Below, one piece after another: positions 37,590-46,369 of a stretch of DNA of 64,000 nt (within the stretch, counting starts at the first letter, position 1; every line of letters begins with the position of its first letter). Location of the stretch: assembly GCA_034003725.1 (NCBI GenBank), contig JAVEYB010000001.1:580641-644640 (forward strand), given 5' to 3'. The notes beneath the pieces are model-generated. The model saw only the letters and a program-made list of their open reading frames with translations. It had not been told where the DNA came from and did no database searches. The stretch is from Candidatus Zixiibacteriota bacterium (lineage in GTDB: Bacteria; Zixibacteria; MSB-5A5; GN15; FEB-12). The position numbers and the translations under genes were made by a program.

Positions 37590-37796
37590 ATGACTATCAA
37601 GAAGTTCTCCGGTAAGGGGGTATGCCCCTGCTGCAAGAGCACCAATGTGCGGATGGTCCGCAAAGGACCGAAAGGGCACCGAATCATGCAATGTGTGGAT
37701 TGTGAGGAGATGTTCGAGTTTCTGAAACCGAAATCCAGCGGGAGGCGCGACGGCGACCATGAGCAGGATGCACTTGCGTGGCGAGATGACTACTGA
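37590..37796 (+). CDS. Small zinc-ribbon protein in the ligase cluster (possible carrier or substrate)
   Basis: 68 residues. A basic N-terminus precedes one zinc-ribbon, CPCC (12-15) and CVDC (near 35-38). An acidic tail follows (GDHEQDALAWRDDY). No good Shine-Dalgarno is visible before the ATG at 37590. Small zinc-ribbon proteins with acidic tails are known as amino-group carriers (LysW/ArgW), modified at the C-terminus by RimK-like LysX/ArgX. The present tail lacks the EDWGE ending of LysW, so equivalence is not shown. Its place just before a RimK-type ligase makes a carrier or substrate role attractive. Confidence 0.6.
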   Translation: MTIKKFSGKGVCPCCKSTNVRMVRKGPKGHRIMQCVDCEEMFEFLKPKSSGRRDGDHEQDALAWRDDY

Positions 37797-38487
37797 TCAC
37801 ATGGCAAGCTCGTCACACACGAGTGATTCTTCCGACGGAGCGCGGCAATCGGCGCTGAGCGCGGTCGTGCGGCACGCGAGTCGGAACGGGTATATCGCGA
37901 GGTTGAGGGCCGACGGTTCGCGAGTGAATCTGGCGGGCACGTACGATTACCTCGAATTGCCGTACTACCGGTCGCAGGATCTGGAGAACGGGGGGTTGGA
38001 GATTCGTCCGACGTGCAGGGAAATTCTGGACGCCTATGTCACGCCGATATTTCTCGAAAAGGCGCGGCTGGCCGGTCTGCCGATACCTGAATACTACATT
38101 ACCAACAGCTATTTCGAGCCGCCGGTCGTGGTGGATCCGATCAATCCGTTCATGACGAAGAGTCGGATCGTCTTGAAGGCGAACCGCCGGGAGTCGGTGG
38201 CGCGTTCCATGACGCGCAACTTCACATACGCGATGTGCTGCCAGGACATTCCGCAGGGGGCACGGGTGGTATACTGCCGCGCCGTGCTGGGGTGGTGTGC
38301 CACGCGCAAGTATGAGGCGGCGGCCGAAGCCGTCTGGCGTGCGTTCAACATCCCGCTGGCCCGGGTTCGGCTGCTCGAACTTGTGGACGGCACGATGCTG
38401 TTCAGCGATGTTTCACAACTGCCGTTCGAAAAACTGCACAAGCGGGAGCTCGAACATATCGGGAAGCTGGTGACATGGGACGAATAG
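37759..38487 (+). CDS. RLAN-like protein paired with a RimK-type ligase
   Basis: 242 residues from an ATG overlapping the zinc-ribbon gene by 38 bases (GGAGG lies 13 bases upstream); ATGs at 37786 and 37801 are alternatives. In Pseudomonas and Vibrio a RimK-like ATP-grasp is preceded in the same polypeptide by an RLAN domain. This separate protein sits in that position and has an RLAN-like start (TYDYLELPYYRSQDLENGG). Conserved-looking stretches are ARSMTRNFTYAMCCQDIPQG and FNIPLARVRLLELVDG. No catalytic motif is seen; a peptide-binding role has been proposed for RLAN. The assignment is by position and weak similarity. It overlaps the RimK gene by 13 bases. Confidence 0.5.
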   Translation: MSRMHLRGEMTTDHMASSSHTSDSSDGARQSALSAVVRHASRNGYIARLRADGSRVNLAGTYDYLELPYYRSQDLENGGLEIRPTCREILDAYVTPIFLEKARLAGLPIPEYYITNSYFEPPVVVDPINPFMTKSRIVLKANRRESVARSMTRNFTYAMCCQDIPQGARVVYCRAVLGWCATRKYEAAAEAVWRAFNIPLARVRLLELVDGTMLFSDVSQLPFEKLHKRELEHIGKLVTWDE

Positions 38488-39359
38488 GCGTATTCGTGGA
38501 GCGATACACCATCTCCAGTTCGGACGAGATGGAGGCGCTGATGAAGTTCAGCCAGGTGGCGCGCCGGATGGGGCACACGGTCGATTACCTGTTTCGGCCG
38601 GACATGTACAAGATTCCGCAGTACGACGCGATTTTTATCCGGGCGCTGACGGATCCGCTCAACACCTCGTACGTGGCGGCGCGCACGGCGCAGCTTTACG
38701 GCAAGCGGGTTCTGGATGATCCGGAATCCATCTATATCTGCTGCGACAAGATCAACATGTACGCGCATCTCAAGGCTGCCGGCGTCCCGATGCCGGATAC
38801 GATCTGGCTCGAGGAAAAGGAAGTGACGCATGCGCGGGCCGAGCAACTTCTGGAGACGATGGGCTGGCCGCTGGTGCTGAAAGCGCCCAACAGCAGTTTT
38901 TCGATGTATGTCGACAAGGTGGAGACGCCGGCGGAGTTCATCAAAGTCGGGCGCCGCTTTTTGAGACGGTCGGACCGGATTGTCGTGCAGCGGTTCGTGC
39001 GCTCGGAGTTTGACTGGCGGGTTGGCGTACTCAACGGCAAGCCGTTGTACGTGTGCCAGTATGTCATTCCCAGGAAGCGGTGGAAAATCCTCACGTACAC
39101 GGCCGAAGGCAGGGCGATTATCGGACCGGTAATCGCGGTAGAGATTGACAAGGTTGACCCGAAGCTTTTGGAAACGGCGCGAGCGGCGGCAGCGGCCGTG
39201 GGCAAGGGGTTGTACGGCATCGATCTCAAGCAGGTGGCCGACAGCTACCTGGTGATCGAGGTCAACGACAATCCGACAATCAATGCGGGTGACGAAGATA
39301 CGAAAGCGCCGCACATCTATGAAGACGTCATCCGCTATCTCATGAACGAGCAGAATTGA
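38475..39359 (+). CDS. RimK-type ATP-grasp ligase
   Basis: 294 residues, starting inside the end of the preceding gene. It has the pre-ATP-grasp segment (SSSDEMEALMKFSQVARRMG, YDAIFIRALTDPLNTSY), then VLDDPESIYICCDKINMYAH, the ATP lysine in GWPLVLKAPNSSFSMYVDKV, EFDWRVGVLNGKPLY and the metal site YLVIEVNDNPTINAGDED. These match the ATP-grasp half of the RLAN-RimK family closely. RimK relatives add glutamate or other amino acids to a carboxyl group on a protein or small molecule. Together with the following GNAT-C39 gene it forms a pair that recurs in proteobacteria, but without a firmly known product. Confidence 0.88.
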   Translation: MGRIGVFVERYTISSSDEMEALMKFSQVARRMGHTVDYLFRPDMYKIPQYDAIFIRALTDPLNTSYVAARTAQLYGKRVLDDPESIYICCDKINMYAHLKAAGVPMPDTIWLEEKEVTHARAEQLLETMGWPLVLKAPNSSFSMYVDKVETPAEFIKVGRRFLRRSDRIVVQRFVRSEFDWRVGVLNGKPLYVCQYVIPRKRWKILTYTAEGRAIIGPVIAVEIDKVDPKLLETARAAAAAVGKGLYGIDLKQVADSYLVIEVNDNPTINAGDEDTKAPHIYEDVIRYLMNEQN

Positions 39360-39361
39360 CC

Positions 39362-40531
39362 ATGTCCTCAGAGACGCCGATCCGGCCGGCGACTATCGAC
39401 GATCTGCCGGCTCTTGTCCGGCTTGAAGAGACAAGCTTCAAAAGCGATCGTTTCACCGAGAGCCAGATTGAATACCTGCTGACCCGCGCTCATGCGACTG
39501 TCTTAGTAATAGAAAGTGACAGGTCGGTGGCGGGGGGCGCAATCATGCTCTGGCGTCGCAAATTACCGGTCGGGCGGTTGTACAATATCGCGATTGATCC
39601 GACCGTTCAGGGACGCGGGCTGGGAAAGAAACTGTTGGCGGCGTGCGAAGACGAGGCGGTGTATCGCCGTTGTGAGACCGTGTCGCTGGAAGTCAGAGCC
39701 GACAACGCGCAGGCGATCGGTTTCTACCGGACACACGGTTTCGAGACAATCGAAACGCTCGGCGATTACTACGAGGACGGCTCGCCGGGACTTCGCATGA
39801 TCAAGGAACTGAAGCGGATGCCGGCGGATTCGGTGCGGATGAAAGTGCCGTACTACGGGCAGACGCTGGAGTTCACGTGCGGTTCGGCCTGCCTGATGAT
39901 GGCTTTCAAGTATTACACGCCCGAGTTGAATCTCAGTCGTCGACTGGAGGTCAACCTGTGGAAAGAGGCCACGCTGGTATTCATGACGGAGGGAATCGGC
40001 GGGACGGGTCCGTTTGGGCTGGCGATTGCGGCGCAGCGACGGGGCTACCAGTCGCGGGTGATACTTTCCAGGGAACAGACGCCGTTTTTCTCGTCGGTGC
40101 GGCTTGACGAGAAGCGCCAGATTATCAAGCTGGTTCATGAGGATCTGAAGTCTCGCACGCGGGAGCTCGGGGTAGCGGTCGCGTACTACGACTTTCCGTC
40201 CGAGGAGATATTCGCGGCCATGTATCGGAACAGTGTCCCGATCGTATTGATCAGCACCTACCGGCTTCACGGCGACCGCTCGCCGCACTGGGTCGTGTTG
40301 ACGGGTTTCGACCGAGAGTACGTGTACTTTCACGATTCCTACCAGAAATTTTACGGCAAGGACGTGGAGCGGGCCCGAAACGTGCGTATTCCGATCGAGG
40401 AATTCCGTCGCATGCGCCGGTACGGCAAAGATCTTTACAAAAGCGTGATTTTTGTAGGCCCCCCGACCGTGGCTCCCCGGACGACCATGCACGGTCACGA
40501 CCTGCCGCGCGACCAGTTCACAGCGCGCTGA
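39362..40531 (+). CDS. GNAT acetyltransferase fused to a C39-like cysteine peptidase
   Basis: 389 residues from the ATG at 39362, two bases after the RimK stop. Residues about 1-150 form a RimI-like GNAT domain (IRPATIDDLPALVRLEETSF, IAIDPTVQGRGLGKKLLAAC, EVRADNAQAIGFYRTHGFE). Residues about 160-389 form a papain-fold C39-type domain, with Cys in EFTCGSACLMMAFKYY and His and Asp in SPHWVVLTGFDREYVYFHDS. The same fusion accompanies RLAN-RimK genes elsewhere. It might trim or release a peptide or tag and acetylate a new amine. It is the last gene of the cluster and converges on the PAP2 gene 10 bases away. Confidence 0.88.
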   Translation: MSSETPIRPATIDDLPALVRLEETSFKSDRFTESQIEYLLTRAHATVLVIESDRSVAGGAIMLWRRKLPVGRLYNIAIDPTVQGRGLGKKLLAACEDEAVYRRCETVSLEVRADNAQAIGFYRTHGFETIETLGDYYEDGSPGLRMIKELKRMPADSVRMKVPYYGQTLEFTCGSACLMMAFKYYTPELNLSRRLEVNLWKEATLVFMTEGIGGTGPFGLAIAAQRRGYQSRVILSREQTPFFSSVRLDEKRQIIKLVHEDLKSRTRELGVAVAYYDFPSEEIFAAMYRNSVPIVLISTYRLHGDRSPHWVVLTGFDREYVYFHDSYQKFYGKDVERARNVRIPIEEFRRMRRYGKDLYKSVIFVGPPTVAPRTTMHGHDLPRDQFTAR

Positions 40532-40540
40532 GCGCAGTCC

Positions 40541-41485
40541 TCAGAAAGCGAAGCGTACGCTGAGGCCCAGTCCGCCGCGGGTGTCGGCGGTCGGGGTCAC
40601 CGCAAGCCGACGGGTATGATTCAACTTCAGAATTTCATCAGAGACAAACCATCCGTACACGAGCGCAAAGTAGACGTCTGACGGCCAGTGCGAGTCCGAC
40701 GAGATTCGCTGCAGCGACACCGTACCGGCGAGCGTGTAGGCAGCCACCGTTACAGGCAGGCAGTCGGCATGGCGTGAGATGATATTGGCGAGTTGAATGA
40801 CATTGGCGGCATGGCCGGATGGAAACGACGTTCCGTCGCCGTTGAAGCTGAACTCGTGTGAGTCCCGGGCGTCGCGGGGCCGTTCACGCGAAGCGACAAA
40901 ATTCGCGAGGTTCTTGACGCCTCCCGCGATGTAATACGACTCGACAACATCGGCCGCCAGCCAGGTGAGACGGTCGTATCCGGTAACATATCCCAGCACT
41001 AACGCCCCGAGGTAGTATTTGGCGGTCTTGCCGCCGTTTCCAATCACCTCGATCTCCTCCCCTACGTCGATGATGGCCTTGAGGGGCTGATCATCGCGGC
41101 TGCGAATGACAGCAGCATGTATTTCGTCATCAAGGGTGAGCAAGATGCCTCCGACGGCGATGATTCCGCCCGCGAAGAGAGCGTTTCGCGTATTGAGACG
41201 TGCGGGCGAGGAATAGATGCGGGCGGCATCCGCGATTGTGGTCCTGCCAGCATACCACAGGTCTCCAAGGAGAAACGGGCGTCGGCTTCGGGTGTCGGTA
41301 TCGCTCGAGTCCGTCACCTGCCGGAGGGAAGCCAGGGCCGGCAAAGTCAGTGGCGATGAGAGGCGGATACTCCCCGATCCGGAAGACACCTGAATGCAAC
41401 GATCCTTTGCAGAGACATCGTATGCGGGACAGAGGGTCGCAGCCGATAACACCAGCAGCAGAGTTGTCAGCACGGCACGGAACAT
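40541..41485 (-). CDS. Exported PAP2-superfamily phosphatase
   Basis: 314 residues from the ATG at 41485, chosen because it begins directly with a signal peptide (FRAVLTTLLLVLSAATLCPA); the frame extends 13 codons upstream into the SDR gene. The three phosphatase motifs are present: the RERPRD segment, FPSGHAANV and QRISSDSHWPSDV. There are several hydrophobic helices. The protein ends in LGLSVRFAF, a terminal Phe strand as in outer-membrane proteins. Members remove phosphate from undecaprenyl or phosphatidyl lipids. It lies 13 bases downstream of the SDR gene, so they are probably one operon. Confidence 0.85.
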   Translation of the reverse strand: MFRAVLTTLLLVLSAATLCPAYDVSAKDRCIQVSSGSGSIRLSSPLTLPALASLRQVTDSSDTDTRSRRPFLLGDLWYAGRTTIADAARIYSSPARLNTRNALFAGGIIAVGGILLTLDDEIHAAVIRSRDDQPLKAIIDVGEEIEVIGNGGKTAKYYLGALVLGYVTGYDRLTWLAADVVESYYIAGGVKNLANFVASRERPRDARDSHEFSFNGDGTSFPSGHAANVIQLANIISRHADCLPVTVAAYTLAGTVSLQRISSDSHWPSDVYFALVYGWFVSDEILKLNHTRRLAVTPTADTRGGLGLSVRFAF

Positions 41486-41498
41486 CACGGTCTCCCGT

Positions 41499-42254
41499 TC
41501 AACCGCACAACACGGCGCCGCCATTGACGTTGAGAATCTCCCCCGTTACAAACGACGAGAGATCCGAGGCCATGAAGACAACAGGTCCCGCCAGTTCGTC
41601 GGGGGTTCCAACCCGCCCCATCGGAATCTTGGCGACAATCGAACGATCAGAGTCTTCTTCAAGCGCGTCGCGGCTCATGTCAGTGAGGACCCAGCCGGGC
41701 GCAACGCAATTGACCCGGATGTTATGCGGGGCCAGTTCAACCGCGAGAGATTTGGTCAGGCTGATCAATGCCCCCTTGGTGGAGGCATAGGACGAGTGAA
41801 ACGCTTCGCCGCGCTGACCGGCGGTTGACGCAAGATTGATTATGTTTCCGGACTTCTGTCGGATCATATGCGGGACGGAGGCTTTGATGACCCAGAAGCA
41901 ACCCAGCAGGTTGACGTCGATCGTCTCTTTGAGGACGTCGTCGGCTATCTGATCGATTGGATCGTACTTCCAGATGCCGGCATTGTTAACGACGATGTCG
42001 ATACGGCCGAAGTGAGCGACGACCCGGCTGACCATGGCGTCAACCTGCTCGCGGCGGGCGATATCGGCCTGCCATGCTGCGGCCGTAACCCCTTGTCTTT
42101 GCGCCTCTTCGCACACGTCCTCGGCCGCATTGCGGCAGTCCCGATAGTGAACCGCGATATCAGCTCCCGCGCGGGCGGCCAAAAGTGCGGTGGCCCGCCC
42201 GATACCGCGCGAGGCGCCGGTCACGAGCATAACCTTTCCCGACAGATCAATCAT
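41499..42254 (-). CDS. Short-chain dehydrogenase/reductase (FabG-like)
   Basis: 251 residues from the ATG at 42254 (MIDLSGKVMLVTG), the usual SDR start, with GGAG about 15 bases upstream; the longer frame upstream is probably untranslated. Motifs: cofactor loop TGASRGIG, NNAGIW, the catalytic Ser in LASTAGQRG, Tyr and Lys in SSYASTKGAL, and the closing GEILNVNGGAVLCG. This is the classical 3-oxoacyl-ACP reductase-like family, NAD(P)-dependent. Whether it acts in fatty-acid synthesis or on another ketone is open, since no other fab genes are near. It is divergent from the decarboxylase gene at 42431. Confidence 0.92.
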   Translation of the reverse strand: MIDLSGKVMLVTGASRGIGRATALLAARAGADIAVHYRDCRNAAEDVCEEAQRQGVTAAAWQADIARREQVDAMVSRVVAHFGRIDIVVNNAGIWKYDPIDQIADDVLKETIDVNLLGCFWVIKASVPHMIRQKSGNIINLASTAGQRGEAFHSSYASTKGALISLTKSLAVELAPHNIRVNCVAPGWVLTDMSRDALEEDSDRSIVAKIPMGRVGTPDELAGPVVFMASDLSSFVTGEILNVNGGAVLCG

Positions 42255-42430
42255 ACGGCTTCCGATCTCCGACGTTCTGTTGTGCGTAGGTACGAACTTA
42301 TACCGGGGCTGCTGTCGGAGCAAGCGGTCATTACGAAACGCACGACCTTGCCCCCGAAGGGACTTCTCACTACCTTACGTATGAGAAACCCTCATAGTCA
42401 CCGGAAAAAGGCCGCGCGCGATTTAAGACT

Positions 42431-43864
42431 ATGAACCTTGATGATTTCAGATCACACGCACACGAGTTAGTTGACTGGATGGCCGACTATCTCGAACATG
42501 TGCGCGACTACCCGGTCAAAGCCCAGGTACAACCGAAGGAGGTCGCCCGGCAGTTGCCCGGATCGGCTCCGGACGACGGCGAGCCGTTCGGTCGCATCTT
42601 TTCGGACTTCCAGTCCATTATCCTTCCGGGCATGACGCACTGGCAACATCCGAGTTTCCATGCCTATTTCCCGGCGAACAGCAGCCCGCCGTCGATTTTG
42701 GCGGAGATGCTTATGTCGACACTCGGCGCCCAGTGCATGAGCTGGGCGACCTCGCCGGCGGCCACCGAGCTGGAGGAGACGGTAATGCGCTGGCTGCAAC
42801 AGATGATCGGGCTGCCGGATGAGTTTGTCGGCGTCATTCAGGACACGGCATCGACGGCTACCCTCTGTTCTCTGTTGACGGCGCGGGAGAAGGTGTCAGG
42901 GTTCGGGGTCAATCGTCGCGGTTTTGAGTCCGGCGACAAATATGCCATCTACTGCTCAACCGAAACGCATTCGTCGATCGAGAAGGCGGTGAAAATAGCC
43001 GGTTTCGGAGCTGAGAGTCTTCGAAAGCTCGCGGTAGACGGTCGATACGCGATGCGGCCGGACCTTCTGACTCGCGCTGTTGAGCTCGATACGGCCGAGG
43101 GGATCCGGCCACTGGCGGTGGTGGCCACGGTTGGTACGACCGGGTCGACCGCGATCGATCCGGTGCGGGCAATCGGCGAGATCTGTCGATCACACAACCT
43201 GTGGCTGCACGTCGACGCGGCATACGCCGGTACGGCCCTGTTGCTCGAGGAATGCCGCTGGATGGCGGACGGTATCGAGCTGGCCGATTCCGTTGTGTTC
43301 AACCCGCACAAGTGGATGTTCACGAATTTCGACTGCTCGGCGTACTTCGTAAAAGACCCCGCGGCACTGGTGCAGACATTTGAGATCCTGCCTGAGTATC
43401 TCAAGACCAGCGAAGGTGAGCGGGTGAACAACTACCGGGATTGGGGGATCCAGCTCGGTCGGCGTTTTCGGGCTTTGAAGTTGTGGTTTGTCATTCGCAC
43501 GTACGGGCGACACGGGCTTCAGGCGATGGTACGCCGGCACATCTCGATGGCACAGTCGGTCGCTCGGTGGATAGAAGACGATCCTGAGTTTGAGCTTCTG
43601 GCGCCCGCGCCCCTGAACGTTTTATGCTTCCGCTATCATCCGGCCGGCATCGACGATCCGCGAAGACTCGATGCGTTGAACGAACACCTGCTCGAGAGTA
43701 TCAATGCGAGCGGCCAAGCGTACCTGACTCACACCCGACTGTCAGGGGCGTACGCGGTTCGTCTTGTGATCGCTCAGACGAATGTGACGGAAGAGGACGT
43801 GCGTCGGACCTGGCAGGTGGTCCGGGAGGCGGCGGCCGCCGCGGGCGGAATGCAGCCGCGGTGA
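42431..43864 (+). CDS. Group II PLP-dependent decarboxylase (aromatic-L-amino-acid type)
   Basis: 477 residues. It begins with the family's SHAHELVDWMADYLEHVRDYPV and includes PGMTHWQHPSFHAYFPANSS, ATSPAATELEETVMRWLQQM, LHVDAAYAGTALLL and the PLP lysine Lys294 in FNPHKWMF. The whole length agrees with animal and bacterial aromatic-amino-acid decarboxylases (DDC/TDC type) and includes the substrate-loop region. Products would be amines such as tyramine, tryptamine or phenethylamine. No Shine-Dalgarno is evident. The oligopeptidase B gene follows after 28 bases, so the two may be co-transcribed. Confidence 0.9.
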   Translation: MNLDDFRSHAHELVDWMADYLEHVRDYPVKAQVQPKEVARQLPGSAPDDGEPFGRIFSDFQSIILPGMTHWQHPSFHAYFPANSSPPSILAEMLMSTLGAQCMSWATSPAATELEETVMRWLQQMIGLPDEFVGVIQDTASTATLCSLLTAREKVSGFGVNRRGFESGDKYAIYCSTETHSSIEKAVKIAGFGAESLRKLAVDGRYAMRPDLLTRAVELDTAEGIRPLAVVATVGTTGSTAIDPVRAIGEICRSHNLWLHVDAAYAGTALLLEECRWMADGIELADSVVFNPHKWMFTNFDCSAYFVKDPAALVQTFEILPEYLKTSEGERVNNYRDWGIQLGRRFRALKLWFVIRTYGRHGLQAMVRRHISMAQSVARWIEDDPEFELLAPAPLNVLCFRYHPAGIDDPRRLDALNEHLLESINASGQAYLTHTRLSGAYAVRLVIAQTNVTEEDVRRTWQVVREAAAAAGGMQPR

Positions 43865-43892
43865 CGAGCGCCTGGTCTCAAGGACGCTTTCC

Positions 43893-45881
43893 ATGGACAA
43901 GTTGTACTGGCTTCACGACAGGTCGAACCCCGAACTGGTTCGGTTTCTTCAGGAGGAAAACGAGTACGCCCGGCAGGTCATGCAGCATACGACCGGCCTG
44001 CAGGAACAGCTCTATCGGGAAATGCGATCGCGCATTCCGGAAGATGATATTACGGTTCCAGTGCGTGACGGCGATCACCTGTACTATCGGCGTACGCAGA
44101 AGGGCCAGCAGTACTACGTGTATTGCCGGCGGCGCGACAATCTCGACGGACCGGAAGAAGTAGTCCTTGATCTCAATGCGATAGCGGAGGGGGGTGACTA
44201 CTGCGATCTCGGCATATTCGCAGTCAGCCCCGACCACTCGCTATTGGCGTATTCGATCGATACGACGGGCAGGGAGCAATATACTCTCCGGTTCAAGGAT
44301 CTGTCGAGCGGCACGCTGCTGCCTGATGTGCTGGACAACGTCCACTGGCAAGCCCGGTGGGCCAACGACAACCGCACATTGTTTTATACCCGCCTTGATG
44401 ACACGCTCAGGCCGTATCAACTGTGGCGCCACACGGTCGGCTGCCGGCAATGCGACGACGAATTGTTGTATCAAGAGGACGATCTGGCGTTCAGGCTGCG
44501 GATATACCGTACGCGCAGCGGGCAGTACCTGTTTCTTCGTCTGGAAAGCCAGGTGACCACCGAGGTACACATCCTGAACGCCGATACGCCGGGCGGACGG
44601 TTTCAGCTTGTTCGGGCGCGAGAGGCCGGGCTCGAGTATTACCTGATGCATCATGGAGATCGATTTTTCATCCTGACGAACCTGGAGGCGGTCAATTTCA
44701 GAATGATGGCGGCGCCGGTACGCAATCCCGGCCCCGGCAACTGGACGGAGCAGGTACCGCATCGCGAGACGGTTCTGCTCGAGGACGCGGAGGTATTCGC
44801 CGGTCACCTCGTTTTGTTCGAGCGGGAGGCGGCGCAAATGCGGGTGCGGGTTATCGACCTGCGAACGAACGACAGTCACGTAGTGCGATTCCCCGAATCG
44901 CTGTATTCGCTGTGGAGCGGGCGCAACCCCGAGTTTGAAACGAACGTCATCCGATTGATTTATACATCACTGGTCACGCCGGAAACGGTATACGATTACG
45001 ACATGGACAGCAGAGAGCTGCTGTTCCGAAAGCGCGAACTCGTACCGGGGGGGTACGACCCGGCAGATTTCCATTCCGAACGGGTGTTTGCAACAGCGAG
45101 CGACGGCGCGATCGTCCCGATTTCCCTGGTGTACCGGGCTGACATCAGTCGCGACGGCACCAATCCGCTGCTCTTGTACGGATATGGCGCGTATGGAGAG
45201 AGTCAGGATCCGGAGTTTTTCTCGCCGCGGCTCAGCCTCCTGGAGCGTGGTTTCGTTTACGCGATCGCGCATGTGCGCGGCGGTTCGGAGATGGGACGCC
45301 GATGGTACGAGGACGGCAAGCTGGACCGCAAGATCAACACGTTCACCGATTTCATTGCGTGTGCGGAGCACCTGATTGCGGAGAAGTACACGCATCCGGA
45401 CCGCCTGGTGGTCGAGGGATTCAGCGCCGGCGGACTGCTGATCGGTGCGGTAGTGAACATGCGGCCGGACCTATTTGCGGCGGCCGTCGCCGACGTACCG
45501 TTCGTCGATGTGGTCAACACCATGATGGACGAGAAGATTCCGCTGACGGTCGGTGAGTACGATGAATGGGGCAATCCGGTCCGGCACGACGTACGCGAGT
45601 ACCTTCGATCCTACTCGCCGGTCGACAACGTTCGCCCGCAGGAGTATCCGCACATGCTGGTCATGGCGGGATTTCACGATCCGCGCGTGCATTTTCTGGA
45701 ACCCGCCAAGTGGACGGCCAGGCTCCGGCAGACGAAAACCGACGACAATCTGCTATTGCTGGTGACGCGGTTCGACGCGGGGCATTTCGGTCCGACCGGC
45801 CGGTATGCATACCTGCGCGACTATGCTTTCGAACTTGCGTTTATCCTCGAGGTGATAGAACTCTGCGAGCGGACTGATTAG
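43893..45881 (+). CDS. ptrB: Oligopeptidase B (S9A prolyl oligopeptidase family)
   Basis: 662 residues, near the usual length. No signal peptide is present, so it is cytoplasmic. The N-terminal propeller begins YWLHDRSNPELVRFLQEENEY. The C-terminal hydrolase domain has PLLLYGYGAYGESQDPEF, AIAHVRGGSEMGRRWYEDGK, the nucleophile in EGFSAGGLL (Ser511), VADVPFVDVVNTMMD, the acid in FHDPRVHFLEPAKW and the base in DAGHFGPTGR. Oligopeptidase B cleaves short peptides after Arg or Lys. It follows the aromatic decarboxylase by 28 bases and converges on the MarR gene. Confidence 0.92.
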   Translation: MDKLYWLHDRSNPELVRFLQEENEYARQVMQHTTGLQEQLYREMRSRIPEDDITVPVRDGDHLYYRRTQKGQQYYVYCRRRDNLDGPEEVVLDLNAIAEGGDYCDLGIFAVSPDHSLLAYSIDTTGREQYTLRFKDLSSGTLLPDVLDNVHWQARWANDNRTLFYTRLDDTLRPYQLWRHTVGCRQCDDELLYQEDDLAFRLRIYRTRSGQYLFLRLESQVTTEVHILNADTPGGRFQLVRAREAGLEYYLMHHGDRFFILTNLEAVNFRMMAAPVRNPGPGNWTEQVPHRETVLLEDAEVFAGHLVLFEREAAQMRVRVIDLRTNDSHVVRFPESLYSLWSGRNPEFETNVIRLIYTSLVTPETVYDYDMDSRELLFRKRELVPGGYDPADFHSERVFATASDGAIVPISLVYRADISRDGTNPLLLYGYGAYGESQDPEFFSPRLSLLERGFVYAIAHVRGGSEMGRRWYEDGKLDRKINTFTDFIACAEHLIAEKYTHPDRLVVEGFSAGGLLIGAVVNMRPDLFAAAVADVPFVDVVNTMMDEKIPLTVGEYDEWGNPVRHDVREYLRSYSPVDNVRPQEYPHMLVMAGFHDPRVHFLEPAKWTARLRQTKTDDNLLLLVTRFDAGHFGPTGRYAYLRDYAFELAFILEVIELCERTD

Positions 45882-45895
45882 CCGGCGACGCTCGA

Positions 45896-46369
45896 TCAGG
45901 GGATCTGTTGCTGCCCGTACAGCTTCTCGCACAATTTGGAGAATTCCCGCCGTTCGGCCGCCGTCAGTCTCTGCTCGACATGTCGATGGAGCGATTGAAC
46001 GGCGGGGGCCATTCGTTCGAGCAGGTCGAGACCCTTGACCGTGATCGTCGCGATGGACAGCCTGCTGTCATCTGCAGACCGTCCGCGAACCACGAGCTTC
46101 ATACGGGTCAGGCGGTCCAGCAACCGGGTAACATCGGGCGATCGTTCCAGCATGCGGTCAGCAATTTCGTAGCGCGGGTACCCGTGCGGGTGGACCCCGC
46201 GGAGGATTCGCAGCACGTTGTACTGGGAATGAGAAATGCCGTGTTGTTCACACACGTCGTTGAGTTTCTGCACGAGGTAATCCGCGGTGACGAGTGCGTT
46301 AAGGATTACTTCCTGGGCGGCGCTTTCGAAGCGTTTCTGCTTGATTCTCTGTTTGAGTATCTTTCCCAT
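45896..46369 (-). CDS. MarR-family transcriptional regulator
   Basis: 157 residues. The winged helix-turn-helix is seen in HGISHSQYNVLRILRGVHPHG, RYEIADRMLERSPDVTRLLD and the wing RLTRMKLVVRGRSADDSRLS. The C-terminal dimer helices follow (SLHRHVEQRLTAAERREFSK). The N-terminus is very basic (KILKQRIKQKRFES). Targets and ligand are not evident. It faces away from the DUF5916 gene, sharing a 547-base intergenic region with it. Confidence 0.9.
   Translation of the reverse strand: MGKILKQRIKQKRFESAAQEVILNALVTADYLVQKLNDVCEQHGISHSQYNVLRILRGVHPHGYPRYEIADRMLERSPDVTRLLDRLTRMKLVVRGRSADDSRLSIATITVKGLDLLERMAPAVQSLHRHVEQRLTAAERREFSKLCEKLYGQQQIP

Noticed and set aside
41486-41524. Longer start of the PAP2 protein
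   Set aside because: It would overlap the SDR gene end and place charged residues before the signal peptide, which begins cleanly at 41485.
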